Part shown: positions 1 to 10,640 of the stretch, one piece after another
Position numbering within the stretch: position 1 is the first letter of the stretch
How the letters are laid out: the number at the start of each line of letters is the position of its first letter
From: Nematopogon swammerdamellus
Taxonomy: Eukaryota > Arthropoda > Insecta > Lepidoptera > Adelidae
Assembly: GCA_946902875.1 (NCBI GenBank)
Contig: OX336349.1
Location: 15,647,891-15,711,890, forward strand
DNA: 64,000 bases
Reading direction: 5' to 3'
Translations under genes and position numbers: made by a program
Notes under the pieces: model-generated
Database searches by the model: none
Seen by the model: only the letters and a program-made list of their open reading frames with translations
Told to the model about the DNA's origin: nothing

Positions 1-130
1 TAAAAATATTAGGTATGTAAATTTTTCGCTCCCAGGAATCCATGGTTAATGTATTTAACCATTCGTGTGTTAAATGTTTTAACTCGCAAAGGCGGGCGAG
101 CCATACTTGTAGTAGTGTAGTGTAGTAGTG

Positions 131-430
131 ATACCGCGCGCTCGTGGAGGCTGACCGAGGTTCGGATTCCTCGTAAAACTGTAGGTCCCGTCCCTCCTAA
201 TCTTACTTGGTGGTAGGGTTTAACCCGCCCGGGTTGGTACCACCGCACTGAATGAAACGTCGGTCTAAACGGCTATGTAAATAGTTTGTGTTTTCCGACC
301 AGTTCAGTGTAGCCGGCACGATCAAAGGGGGAAGCACTGACATGGCACCTAGTTCACCCGTTGTTATGGGCTGACATCACGGACGTTGTAGGTGATGTGG
401 CCAACCGTGTCAGTTTCCATAAAAAAAAAA
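131..430 (+). repeat. S1 SINE, 5'-truncated copy
   Basis: Body of the commonest SINE here (S1). It has a Pol III B-box-like GGTTCGGATTCC at 159-170, the shared core ACCACCGCACTG, and the 3' motif TGTCAGTTTCCAT followed by about 11 A (420-430). The 5S-rRNA-like part seen in complete copies (16341, 46126, 47677) is absent or unrecognisable, so this is a truncated insertion on the plus strand. Confidence 0.85.
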
Positions 431-1739
431 ATCCTGTGTGGCCTCTCGAGCTTACGCACACAAAAACAATAATGCACACGCGTGCATCTACACTCCCAAG
501 TTGGGTTGGGTTGAGTTGGGAGTCCCAACTCCCAACTCAAACCAGCCCGCCATCGCGAGATAGAACAAACTGTCCAGTCCATTCAGGAGAAAGAAAATAC
601 CGCAAGAAAAACCGGTACCATAAAAATTACTAAAGTATTAATTCGTTGTTTACTGAAAGAAATTACACTAAGCCAAAAATGTGTATTATCTATCCAAGAA
701 AAGCGATATACAATCCAATACCCCGTTTATTTGTACCTTAATAACCCGTTGTGTGTAACCGGTCTAACTCAGCAGGGCGTGGTTGCCGACTGAGTCCATT
801 ATTTGCTTTACATTTATAGCAAAAACGTCATAGTACATACGTACCTTAGCATCGGTCGGATTATCTCATTGAGCTGTGCTCCATAATCCATTGAACAGCT
901 CAATGGATTATCTCCTTGATTGGGATAAAAACAACAATACACATTTTGTATCTCTGCAATATTCATACATCCAGAGTATCTCCATTTTGTTCGAATCCAC
1001 CGAACTATTTGAATACTAGAAGCCGCAAAGCGTGATGGATGAAACTTGTATTAAGTACCTGTCGGTAAAGAAATGTGCTTGCACGACTTGTAATAAATTA
1101 TTGTCATCCTTAATACCACAGAATACTACTAATTGTTAATACTTTCGACGATCGCATTACATACATACATACTACTCAACCTCCTCCTCACTCGCGTATT
1201 TGCGGATATACGACGATAAGGTATATTATATAACACAAGCATCTGTAATTTTGAAATCTGCTTATAAGCTTCTTAGGTCGATGACACGTTTTTTCGGGAG
1301 TAAAGTATGAGAAAGGCAAATCTATCGAACTTCATAATAATAACATAATTATACTTAAGTGGGTTTTCTTTATTGGACCTATAGCGGCTATAGGGTGTTA
1401 AACGCCCGATCGAGAAATGAAGATGACATTTGAAGTAAAGTATAGTTATTAAAGTATGGAATAACAGATGACTGAAGGCTGCGGAGACGGGATGCAATTT
1501 TCGTTTGTAATGACAGGTTGTAAGATTATCTCGGCGATGCTACTGACTGTTCAGTGTTCACCCATCTGAAGTCCGACCGCGCCTGTTGTGCTTAACTTCG
1601 ATGATCGAATGTCAATGCAATACTTAGCACCATCGAGCTACCGCGACTGACAGAAATCATTATTGAGAAAAACATTTAAATCGGTTCAGCTGTTCTCGAA
1701 TGCACAGTACGCGACAGTAAATAATGAACATCTAGCTGT
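431..1739. other. No gene recognised
   Basis: AT-rich sequence without a convincing coding frame. It holds a short imperfect inverted repeat near 505-545 (GAGTTGGGAGT/ACTCCCAACTC) and a small hairpin near 868-905 (CATTGAGCTGT/ACAGCTCAATG). No family was recognised. Confidence 0.5.
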
Positions 1740-1839
1740 AGAAAGAGACAATCCGGTTGTAGAGCGTCGTCCCTGTCGCACGAACTCGCACGTCTCTGTG
1801 CGACAGGGACGACGCTCTACAACCGGATTGTCTCTTTCT
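1740..1839. repeat. Perfect 42-bp inverted repeat (hairpin)
   Basis: Arms 1740-1781 and 1798-1839 are perfect reverse complements, with a 16-nt loop. The arms are more GC-rich than their surroundings. Perfect arms suggest a recent fold-back insertion or local inverted duplication. No target duplication is obvious. Confidence 0.9.
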
Positions 1840-2094
1840 AAAACTCGATTTGCATTTATTTACTGCCGCTAACTGTATAAATATTTATATTTACTTATTG
1901 GTTCGAGAGTACTTCGGTTTTAAATGTAATTGTTTTCATAATTTTTGCAAGCGTCTTCCTCGCCAAGAACAAGCATGAAATTGTTTTTGTGGGTTAAATT
2001 AAAAACACATAACGGCGATCGGCGCGGCGGGTGGCTTTCCCCAGCCCGGACGCGATTTCTCATTGGCCCACCTGCTGCACGACTCGGTGAAAGG

Positions 2095-2240
2095 CCCGTC
2101 CATGCCAAGGTGAGAGAGAGATGACTAGGCTGTCGCCCTTCGGCGCGACATCTTGTCCTAGTCGTCTTTTACGACATGCGCGACGCGAGGAAAGAGGCAG
2201 TGGGGCTATTCTTTTTAAGTACCGGCCCACGCGGATAGAA
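2095..2240 (-). repeat. S2 SINE 5' fragment
   Basis: Read on the minus strand, this has the 'GTACTT...ATAGCCCCACTGC...' head, the GTCGTAAAA segment and the CTCTCACCTTGG block of the S2 family (complete copies at 41229 and 23899). The 3' part with the TATG tail is missing. Confidence 0.7.
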
Positions 2241-2254
2241 TAGTTTCAATAGGT

Positions 2255-2480
2255 ATAGTTATTTTTAACCCCCGACGAAAAAAGAGGGATGTTATAAGTT
2301 TAACGTGTGTGTGTAAGGGTGTGTCTGTCTGTGGCATAGTAGCTTCCAAACGGATGGACCGATTTAGATGCGGGTTTTTTTATTGGAAAGCTGGTTTAAT
2401 CGAGATGGTTGTTAGCTAGGTATGTAATTAAATAATCAAGTAATTAAGTAATAAAAAAAAATATCTTAAAAGTGGACCGA
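2255..2480 (-). repeat. Dispersed repeat with AACCCCCGACG end
   Basis: It begins TTAACCCCCGACGAAAAAAG and contains a GT-rich stretch, a GTCTGTCTGT tract and 'GGACCGATTTAGATGCGG'. The same family occurs in the opposite orientation at 33105-33405, where it ends TTTTGCGTCGGGAGTTAAAA. No coding capacity was seen, and the class (MITE or Helitron-derived) is undecided. Confidence 0.6.
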
Positions 2481-2508
2481 TTTGCATGCGGTTTGTTTTA
2501 AACTTGAC

Positions 2509-2955
2509 TTTTTTTTTATGGAAACTGACACGGTTGGCTACATCACCTACAACATCCGTGATGTCAGCCCATAACACCGGGTAAACTTGGGCTGACGTGG
2601 CAGCCTTCCCTTCGATCGTGCTGGCTACACTGAACTGTACGGAAAACACAAACTATTTACATAGCTGTTTCGACCGACCTTTCATTCAGTGCGGTGGTGG
2701 TATCAACCCGGGCGGGTTAAACCCTTCATCACCATCATCATCAGCCTGTATCGGTCCACAGCTGGACATAGGCCTCTCCCAAGGCACACCACCACACGCG
2801 GTCTTCCGCTCTTCTCATCCATCCACTCCCGGCTACCTTTTTTAGGTTAAACCCTACCACCTATTAATATAAGAAGGGAGTCATATCCCTTAGTCGCCTT
2901 TTACGACATACACGGGGAGAGATGCAGTGGAGCTATTCTTTTCAAGTACAATGAC
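2509..2955 (-). repeat. S1b SINE interrupted by an RTE 3' end
   Basis: Minus-strand S1b copy. The poly(T) at 2509-2518 is its poly(A) tail, followed by ATGGAAACTGACACGGTTGG and the S1 body. Beyond the body lies the alternative head (ending near 2955: TCGCCTTTTACGACA, GGGGAGAGATGCAGTGG), which replaces the 5S-like head. The body is split at 2726-2845 by an RTE-type LINE 3' end. Confidence 0.85.
2726..2845 (-). mobile_element. RTE-type LINE 3' end, 120 bp, with TSD
   Basis: This insertion sits within the S1b copy and is flanked by direct repeats GTTAAACCCT at 2716-2725 and 2846-2855. On the minus strand it encodes a C-terminal peptide ending ...GLGEAYVQLWTDTG-like, followed by a (GATGAT)n tail, as at 22663-22811. 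A very short 5'-truncated 3' end with a microsatellite tail is the usual product of target-primed reverse transcription by RTE-clade LINEs. Confidence 0.8.
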
Positions 2956-3189
2956 AAATAAAAAAAAAGTAATTTAACTTTTACCATACATAATATCGAA
3001 AACTATGTGCTCACCTTGGCGACGCGTCTCGCCGCGACGTCAAAACTGATCTAAATGTATTCGGAAACAATAAATCACAGGTCGTGTGTTCCGCCTCACC
3101 GCTCGAGATATCTTGCATAATGAATGTCGTTTATTATTACAATTTATATCAATATGCCACCGATCCGGGTGCCCGACCCCGTGCTAGAA

Positions 3190-3410
3190 TACCTCATTAC
3201 ATTCCTAGCACTTTGGGAGGAAACTACACTGGCGGCCGTGGAGTGGACAGGAGAACGGAAGACCACCCGCCATGTAGGACGACGACTTCTCAAGTACGGC
3301 GGCGGAAAGCAGTGGTTCCGAACCGCTGAAGGCCGGGAGGATTGTAGGAAAATTGAAATGAGAGGTTTATGTCCAGCAGTGGACGCTTGCACGCTGACTG
3401 ACTTTCGTTT
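3190..3410 (+). mobile_element. RTE-type LINE 3' end fragment
   Basis: Contains degraded C-terminal coding sequence: 'TGGGAGGAAAC', 'GAGTGGACAGGAGAACGGAAG', a 'KYGGGKQWFRTAEG' peptide, and 'TTATGTCCAGCAGTGGACGC' near the end. It finishes with a short CTGACTGACT tail. It is the same lineage as 52535-52785 and, reversed, 26515-26680. Frameshifts break the frame, so it is a dead fragment. Confidence 0.7.
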
Positions 3411-3779
3411 TAAGAGCATGCTTTGCGCCTCGGCCCCCATACTAACGTAATCGAGAAGTTTAAACATATTCTGATCGGTATCGTTTTTTCTACTCAAGAT
3501 GTGAGATTATCAAAATAAGGTTACGTACATGAAAAATCATGTTATTACAATTATAATAAAACTGATTCTACAAAGACACAGACAGACCTTGTAGATAAGT
3601 CGATACAAAGTCAAATTTCTACCGTAGGGTACTTAGGGCATTCATTGCGTTAGTATGGAAAGTCGAGGTGCGCAGTGTGCTTAACTGTGATGAGCGAACG
3701 TCGACGCATCGCACCACCTAGACACCGAGGCTGACGATTAGCATGTAACTCTCTTTAAGATATTTTGTTATGTCTGTAA

Positions 3780-4320
3780 ATGTTTGCCCCTACTTCTTCT
3801 ATCGCTGACTGTGCCTATGATTTTTCTGCACTAATTCTGCCTCTAGCTTCTTTCCTTCTGCCACTAACTTTGTCTTTATGTTTTCAACTGCCTCCGCATC
3901 TGATTCTTCATTTGGTTCTTCCTCTGTTTATGCCCCTATCACTGCTTTTGCCTGTACACTTTCTGCTACAAACTTTGCATCTGCTCGTCTATTTGTATTT
4001 TATGCTACCACTAAATCTGCGACTGGCTCTGGCACCTCAATTGGTTCTGTCTCTGCATCTGTTTACGCCTCTGTTACCGCTTTTGCCTATACTCCTTCTG
4101 CGTCTGTTATTCTCGTTGTATTTTGTTCTGCTACTAAATCTGCGCTTTACTTTTCAAGTGCCTCAGCCTCTGTCTCTTCATCTTCATTTCATTCTGTCTC
4201 TGACTCTGTTTCTACCTCTGCTACTGCTTTTTCCTATACTCATTCTGCTACGTCTAACTCTGCTTATACTCTTCTGCCCCAGTTTGCTTGTCACAAAAAT
4301 GAAATGATAAAACCGGAATC
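3780..4320 (-). pseudogene. Decayed repeat ORF, Glu/Ala/Thr-rich, antisense
   Basis: The plus strand is C/T-rich with TCTG-type repeats and two long open frames of low complexity (Leu-rich from 3780, Ser/Thr/Ala-rich from 3878). In one minus-strand frame the same DNA reads as an acidic Glu/Ala/Val-rich polypeptide with a unit of about 45 codons. The unit is recognisable by AKAV or EKAV motifs (AKAVTEA, AKAVIGA, EKAVAEVE) and by acidic runs, with roughly half a dozen in-frame stops. Some stops look like single-base changes from sense codons at equivalent unit positions (CAG versus TAG before GCAAAAGC). I read this as a degenerate coding minisatellite or dead repeat-protein exon. Which strand was ever coding is inference; no family was recognised. 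Confidence 0.35.
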
Positions 4321-4939
4321 GAATCTGTCTGTCTACAGAAATACACTCAGAACAGATTAAGTTTATAATTAGCATAGTTAGTTGATAAGTGAAGTTGACG
4401 CTGTCTCTATTGACAAAGCATTTCCGGTACTGCCAGAAGCACATTGATATAATATTATCATACGTTTCTCGTGAGCACAGTCAGCCATACGGTTCAAATA
4501 TGCCTGAAGAACCTTGTCACGAACACTTGGTCGTAGGGTTGTAATGTTATATTAAGGATCGCATCAAACTAGTTAATGGGATGTGGTTCTATATAGGTTT
4601 CTTCAGTTATAGATTAGATCGTGTCTAATGCTAATCCAAACACTTGAACTTCTCGATCGCTGCCCGCTGATTGACATGACAATGTGATGGCGCTTATTTT
4701 TTGTCAGTCCGCTCCACGCACGCGGCTGCCATCGTGTTTAATTTTTTTTTTTACCAGTCTACAGAGAAGTCAAAGGGAGAGCAATGTGTAAGCAACACAA
4801 GAGAATCAAACAAAGGCAATACTATAATTTTTTTTCATAAAATGTTTAATTTCATTTCACGAAAAATAGGTTGGACCTGAATTGTCAAAGAAAGGGCAAA
4901 CTGTTTCTTGAATACCGAGCAATCGAACATAGAAGAATT
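4321..4939. other. No gene recognised
   Basis: AT-rich DNA with a T-rich tract near 4741-4752. No coding frame or known repeat was seen. Confidence 0.5.
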
Positions 4940-5175
4940 CGTTTATGGAACATGCACGATTGGCTACATCACTACCACATTCTGTTAGCCCGTAACACCT
5001 TGGTGAATTAGGTGCCATATCAGTGCTTCCATTTGGTCGTGTAGGCTGAACTCGAAAACACGACGTTTTACATAGCCGCTTCGAAAGGTTTTTTATTGAG
5101 TGTGGTGGTATCAAACCGGACGTATTAAACCGTATCACCTAGTAAAGAAGGAACCTACAGTTTATGTGGAATCCT
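4940..5175 (-). repeat. S1-family SINE, diverged
   Basis: Minus-strand copy recognised by TTTATGGAACATG..., GGTTGGCTACATCA-like 3' motifs, GGTGCCATATCAGTGCTTCC and TGGTATCA, ending near AACCTACAGTTT. It is diverged and lacks both the poly(A) tract and the 5' head. Confidence 0.7.
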
Positions 5176-5191
5176 CTCTTCTTCACGTCCC

Positions 5192-5259
5192 AATCACGGT
5201 TGGTTATCGCGGTTTTTTGGCCGATGACGGTCAAGAAACCGCGATAACCAACCGTGATT
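5192..5259. repeat. Perfect 24-bp inverted repeat
   Basis: Arms 5192-5215 and 5236-5259 are exact reverse complements around a 20-nt loop. The core is TTGGTTATCGCGG. It is an isolated hairpin with no visible gene. Confidence 0.85.
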
Positions 5260-5905
5260 AGCCAACCAACCAATAATGTCAACATCCATAGCACACTGAA
5301 AGCGCTTATAAATCACACTCATCAATATTTTCCAATACCGCTGAATGATTCGGTCAAGTCAAAAACTGACCAAGTGACAATTTTGGCAAAATTGAGGTAT
5401 GAATGCAGAAGTGTTTCTTTTTAGGTTATCCATCGACCCAGTGCACAAACCTGACCAAATTCTCACTTTCCTTTAACAAACTCGTATGGAGAATTTCTTC
5501 CTCACACAAAAACTGCTCACTTGGTTATACTTTTTGCTTTAGAACGAAAGTGAAAATGTATCTGAAACTGGTGAGGATAAAAGAAGTGAAGCTGGAATAG
5601 AGTAGTTTTTTGTGTGTTATAGTAATAGTAGTAAAATGCATCAAGTTTTAAATAAAACATTTCAAATATTAACAATATCTTTTATTTTTTTACCTTTAAA
5701 TAAAAAAATGACCATGTGAAATTGTTTATACATTTTTAAGTTTTTATTTGAAACTTAGATGTACCTACCTACCTACAACATTTTATGTACAAAGGGTGAC
5801 ACAAGAGGGTATATATTTTTATTTATGTATACCTACATTTTGTACACACTAGAAAGTTTTTATTGATTTCCCAAAAGTTTACTCGAAATCACTTGGTCAG
5901 TTTTT
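5260..5905. other. No gene recognised, AT-rich
   Basis: No convincing coding sequence; a 65-codon frame at 5403-5600 has no distinguishing features. Short CTAC/ACCT repeats occur near 5763-5775. Confidence 0.5.
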
Positions 5906-6343
5906 AGGGTTCCGTATCCGGTACGGGACCCTATTACTAAGCCTACGCCGTCTGTCTGTCGTCTGTCTGTCTGTCTGTCCGTCCGTCTGTCTGTCTGTCT
6001 GTCTGTCTGTCCGAGGGCTGCATCTTTTGAACCGTAATAGGTAGCCCATTGAAATTTTCACAGAATATGTGTTATTATGGCCGATATAAGAACAAATAAT
6101 AAAAACAAGAAAAAGTAAAAAATTCACCGGTGTTCCCATAGAAGAAACCAAAAAGTGTATGCGCGGCGCGCGCGCATACACCGTCTACCGAATAGATTTT
6201 GAAGAATTTTAACTAATCATGACATTTAACTATTATGAAGCATTTCATAAGACGCTATCTAGATGGCGTGAGTGGCGCTAACCATGACATGGCGATACGG
6301 AACCCTCGGTGGGCGAGTTGGACTCGCACTTGGCCGGTTTTTT
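5906..6343 (-). repeat. M1 interspersed element, near full length
   Basis: One of the most complete copies of a repeat called M1 here. From left: TTTTAGGGTTCCGTATCCGG, ACTAAGCCTACGCCGTC, a long (GTCT)n tract (5951-6011), 'GAACCGTAATAGGTAGCCC', 'TTTTCACAGAATATGTG', a 'GCGCGCGCG' block, 'AGATGGCGTGAGTGGCGCTA', and finally CGAGTTGGACTCGCACTTGG and CCGGTTTTTT. The two ends carry inverted GGTTCCGTA-like motifs and there is no coding capacity. Other copies are at 7926, 32268, 44096 and 24388. The class (MITE-like) is inferred. Confidence 0.75.
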
Positions 6344-6892
6344 ATTTGAACAAATCAAATATACATTAGTGACTCATCCAAGAGGTGCTCTCACCAACGT
6401 CGACCATCGACGGCAACGACGACGACGGCTGTCGACAGTCGACACTGTTCGCCGCGTGTCGGCGTTGCGGCGCGCGGCGGGGGCGGCGGCGGCGGGGCGG
6501 AGAGAGAAAGGTTACGTTCCTGAGTTCCGACTGCACATTCCGATAACGTCATCCACCACACAGAGTATTGGTTGGTACGGAGGGCTGCGCGCACAACTTG
6601 CCATTCCATAAAAAAAAAAAAAAGAAGAGAAACCGGTCAAGTGCGAGATGGACTCGCGCACCGAAGCTTCCGTAATTGGCCGGTTTTTATTATTTGTTGT
6701 TTTAAATCATATCAAGTTTGAGGCTTGCTTGTATTACAGTTTTTACGCAAAAAACGTTTAAATCAAAAACAAACAAAAACATTTCGAAAAAAAAAAACGT
6801 TTCTTGTACCTATGAGAAACCCCTTAATTTTTTAGGTTTTGTTTTTTTTATTTTTTTCTAATATATCCGCCATAATAACCGAACCGGTGCAA
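6344..6892. other. GC-rich block and M1 end fragment
   Basis: A GC-rich, CpG-rich block (about 6395-6540) contains alternating CGACG/GTCGAC and GGCGGCGGCGG runs. Around 6630-6690 there is a fragment of the M1 end (AAACCGGTCAAGTGCGAG, TTGGCCGGTTTTTA). The open frames across the GC block are low complexity and not supported as genes. Confidence 0.5.
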
Positions 6893-6955
6893 AAGTGTAG
6901 GTACCTTCCCTTGCCCCTTAATAGGTGGTAGGCTCAAATTGTAGCCGCCTGAAGA
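6893..6955 (+). repeat. S3 SINE core fragment
   Basis: CCTTCCCTTGCCCCTTAATA, GGTGGTAGGCTCAAATTGTA and GCCG match the centre of the tRNA-headed SINE at 43225-43595. It is only about 60 bp long. Confidence 0.6.
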
Positions 6956-7288
6956 AAGCAAGTCACTAAGGGCGAGGCTGAAGGCCGAGCTGCGTTCACG
7001 TAAACGATATAATATATATTATGTATTTCGAATATGCCTTCACACGCATATTCGAAAATCTTAAATTAAAGTATATATTTTCACAGACAATTTAATGAAA
7101 GTAATGTAACGAAGCCTGTGTACATTATTAGGTGTATGACATTATTTATCCTAAATGACAAAAAGCACAATGAAAGGTGTATACCACTGGATCATGCTTG
7201 TCACCGTCTTGTCACACTAATGTCAACATAATTGGTTGCAACAATTAAAACCATATTTGGAAGTGCCATCGAGTAAGACTACAGTTAT

Positions 7289-7340
7289 GAGTATTGCCCC
7301 TAAATTCAATCAGTGGTGATTGAATTTAGGGGCAATACTC
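7289..7340. repeat. Perfect 24-bp hairpin with 4-nt loop
   Basis: Arms 7289-7312 and 7317-7340 are exact reverse complements around GTGG. They contain TTGCCCCTAAATTC. This is a short cruciform-forming palindrome with no visible gene context. Confidence 0.88.
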
Positions 7341-7925
7341 AATACACATTAGGATGAATCACCACAGATTCATATCTAACTCGGTAAACTCGCCTCTTCC
7401 CATCCCCACACACTGCCGTAGCCATCAACTCAATATTCGAAAAATTTAAACCCACGACGACGCCATCTATCATTCGTCATCATTCATCAATCATCATCAT
7501 TTGACACATTAAATTTTGTTCTCTGACAACGACAAATAAAAGTCGAAAATATAAGATGTAAATATGTGTATTTTTTTTTTATTTATTGTAAGTATACAAA
7601 ATATACATAAAAATCTAAAACCAAATAGGTGTGAGTAAATATATTTAATTCACAAATTCAATCATTCATTCATTAGTCATCCAACATTAATTCCCACACG
7701 TAGGTTAATAAATAATGCATTAAATTACCACCTAAATAATAAATAATACATTTTGTTTACTTCGACTCCTCATTTTTTCTCCATAAATAAAAACATTGGA
7801 AGCCTTCTTTCTTTTTAAGGTTCCGTATCCGGAAGTAATTATTTGTACGGCAATAGAACCAACTGGCCTAGAGGCGCTGCATATTTTCTCCATACAAATA
7901 TTTATTTACTTGTACGCTAAATTTA
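7341..7925. other. No gene recognised, AT-rich
   Basis: Contains CATCATTCATCA-like simple sequence (7473-7500) and T/A-rich runs. No coding feature was seen. Confidence 0.5.
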
Positions 7926-8325
7926 AAAACCGGCCAAGTGCGAGTCGAACTCGCGCACCGATGGTTCCGTAACTTCCGTATCGCAATGTTATGGTTAGCG
8001 CCACTCACGCCATCTATGGCGTGTTTATGAAATGCTTCATATTAGTTAAAATGCTTCATACTCTATTCGGTAGACGGCGCGCGCGCATACACTTTTTAGT
8101 TTCTTCTAAGGGAACCCCCGTGAATTTTTTCAAATTTTTTCTTATTTGTTATTATATCGCCCATAATAATACATATTCTGTGAAAATTTCAACAGGCTAC
8201 ATATTACGGTTCAAGAGATACAGCCCTCGGACAGACGGACGGATGGACAGACAGACAGACAGACAGACAGACGGCGTAAGCTTAGTAATAGGGTCCCGTA
8301 CCGGATACGGAACCCTAAAAATTCA
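7926..8325 (+). repeat. M1 interspersed element
   Basis: Opposite orientation to 5906. It starts AAACCGGCCAAGTGCGAGTC and continues through GCCACTCACGCCATCTATGG, a GGCGCGCGCGC block, TTCTGTGAAAATTTCAAC and a (GACA)n tract (8229-8270). It ends TACCGGATACGGAACCCTAA. A 125-codon frame (7991-8368) is open by chance through the repeat and is not a gene. Confidence 0.75.
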
Positions 8326-8695
8326 TAATCAAGCTTCTGATCGCGCGATCGCCCATCTATTTCTATAGACGGTGTTACATTAAGACGGTAGCATCTGAAA
8401 TGGGACGATTCTGCCCCTAAAACGACACAACTTTTTATTTGTTCTACGACTCCTCGAGATTTTTTTTATTTTTCTTTGCACGAAGTGCCGAAAAAACATT
8501 TTTTTACGTTTAAAAAAAATATGTTACTGATAAAAAACTGTGCAGTTTCGGTACAGATTAAGTTTTCGGTGAAATTCAAAAATTACCGAAAATAGCGTTT
8601 GTCTCTCAGTTCGTTCATAATCATAACCGCTGACTTAAATGCTTATAACTCAAGAACCACTCAATAAATGTTCACCAAAGCAAACCAGGTTTCTC
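8326..8695. other. No gene recognised
   Basis: AT-rich sequence with a 'CTTATAACTCAAGAACCACT' motif of the kind seen in dispersed repeats (compare 10998-11030). No coding feature was seen. Confidence 0.4.
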
Positions 8696-8905
8696 ACTGG
8701 GTGGTAGGATTTAACCCGTAAGGATTGATACCACCGCACTGAATGAAGGTCGGTCGAAGCAGCAATGTAAAATTGTTCGTGCCTTCCAGATCAGTGTAGC
8801 CGACACGACGACAGGGAAGCACCGAAATGGCACCTAGGTAACCAAGGTGTGATGGGATATTCATGGGTATAGTAACTGATGTAGCCAACCATGTTAGACG
8901 ATAAA
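8696..8905 (+). repeat. S1-family SINE, truncated and diverged
   Basis: GGGTGGTAGGATTTAACCCG, ACCACCGCACTGAATGAAGG, GTAGCCGACACG, GGGAAGCACCG and 'GATGTAGCCAACCATGTTA' follow the S1 body. The tail is missing. Confidence 0.75.
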
Positions 8906-9689
8906 TACGATAAAATACGATTCACCATTAGTTATTTAACCGATATAGTGTGGCATACATTCTGACAGGTGACTGACATATTGACAGATGATTGTAGCTC
9001 ACTCACGCTTTTAAATATATAAAATAGCTGAGGCACAGTAATGTATGTGAGTGACCATGTCACCATAGCACTCACACGACCTCGATCTAAATACTTGTGT
9101 TGACTCATCCGTTCATATGATTTTCTGTAAACTTACTGCTAATCGATACATACATTTTTAGAATTCTGTAGCCAACGACGCAGGCAGGCACCGTTATAAA
9201 ATCGGGTGTCTGGACTGGAACCGAACGGCATGGTGGATCTTCTTGAAACGTAGAATGTGTGTAAGACTTCCGGAAGGCGACCAAATTTAAGGGGTAAGCA
9301 AAGTCAGGAGTCTATTATTTATTTATTTATGTATTTATTTGTGTATTTGTTTTAGGTACTTTCACAGAGAAGTTGACACAACACAAGGCTTATCTACAAC
9401 AGTTTACAGGAGCAGTCAACTCTCCAAAATAAAGTACACAACATGCTAACTAACTAACTTGCTAACCAAAAACAATGTTGACTATATATTTTCAGTACAT
9501 ATAAACCCATAAACAACATCCACAACAACTAGGAAAAATAGAAAAAAAAAAACAAAGCAAAAAAGGAAAATAAGCAAGATATAAAATTTGACGTCTGGCT
9601 AAATCTAAATCTAGAATTTTGATAACTATAATGAATTACCTAATAGACATACTGTCGGAAAACTTCAGAAGAACGCCCTCAAATAAGTA
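8906..9689. other. No gene recognised
   Basis: AT-rich. It has a TTTATTTATTTATG run near 9317-9345 and an A-rich tract at 9540-9555, probably remnants of retroelement tails. Confidence 0.4.
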
Positions 9690-9952
9690 AGGCTTTTTTT
9701 TTATGGAAACTGACACGGTTGGCTACATCACCTACAACGTCCGTGATGTCAGCCCATAACACCGGGTGAACTAGGTGCCATGTCAGTGCTTCCCCCTTTG
9801 ATCGTGCCGGCTACACTGAACTGGTCGGAAAACACAAACTATTTACATAGCCGTTTTGACCGACGTTTCATTCTTGCGGTGGTACCAACCCGGGCGGGTT
9901 ACACCCTACCACCAAGTAAGATTAGGAGGGAAGGGACCTACAGTTTGGCTGC
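9690..9952 (-). repeat. S1 SINE copy
   Basis: Poly(T) at 9695-9702, then ATGGAAACTGACACGGTTGG and the full S1 body in reverse up to AGGGACCTACAGTTT. The 5S-like head is lacking. A plus-strand open frame at 9780-9962 is antisense to the SINE and is not a gene. Confidence 0.85.
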
Positions 9953-10640
9953 AAAAATCTAATTAAAAATATGTTTCTAATTGTTCGAGTTTATACCGTA
10001 GATAGCTAATTTACTAACTAGTTATATTATAATTATAATGATAGCATCACTTTAGCAGGTTACTGGATAATTGTGTATACTCTTATTTCTTGTTTCTTTA
10101 GTTTCGTATTTTTGTTGCAGCAATAATTGTATTTAGTTTTTTTTTACTCGTTCATTTAGTTTCATGTTTTATATTTCATAAAATTTTAAATGCAATTTTA
10201 TATTTAAGCTGTGAGATTGTTTGAAATGAATGAATGTATTTAGTTTTTAATTATTGATTATTATGCTGCTTTTATATTTTATTGATTGAATTTTAAATAC
10301 TATTTTATATTTTTAATTGGTGTGATTATTTGTGTACATACTCATTATTTATTTTTAGTTGTCAATAATTTAAATCAAGTAGTTTGTTTTATGAGTATTG
10401 CAAGGCCAATTGAAACAAATAAATTTAAATTGAATTGAATTATTATTTCTCGAAACAAAAACATTTCAATCGTATAAAAAGCTATAGATAGAAATATCCT
10501 ATAATCTAACCTACAAATAATCCTCTGTTCGAGGTGATAATTCCAAAACAAAATTTTCAATAAATATAAAAAAAGTGGTCAAGTGAACCATGTTCACGTG
10601 CCGAGGGTCCCGTACTTTCATCTAATAATATTTTCTACCA
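9953..10640 (+). mobile_element. AT-rich LINE 3' UTR and tail remnant
   Basis: Very AT-rich sequence ending near 10410-10440 in AAATTTAAATTGAATTGAAT. This resembles the ATTGA-type tail seen (reversed) at 35745-35775 next to the long LINE. It is probably a 3' UTR fragment without coding sequence; the assignment is inference. Confidence 0.35.

Noticed and set aside
3144..3497. 117-codon minus ORF
   Set aside because: It lies antisense to the RTE-type LINE 3' end at 3190-3410, so it is a shadow of retroelement sequence.
7991..8368. 125-codon ORF
   Set aside because: It is a read-through of an M1 interspersed element, including its (GACA)n tract; equivalent frames are broken in other copies.
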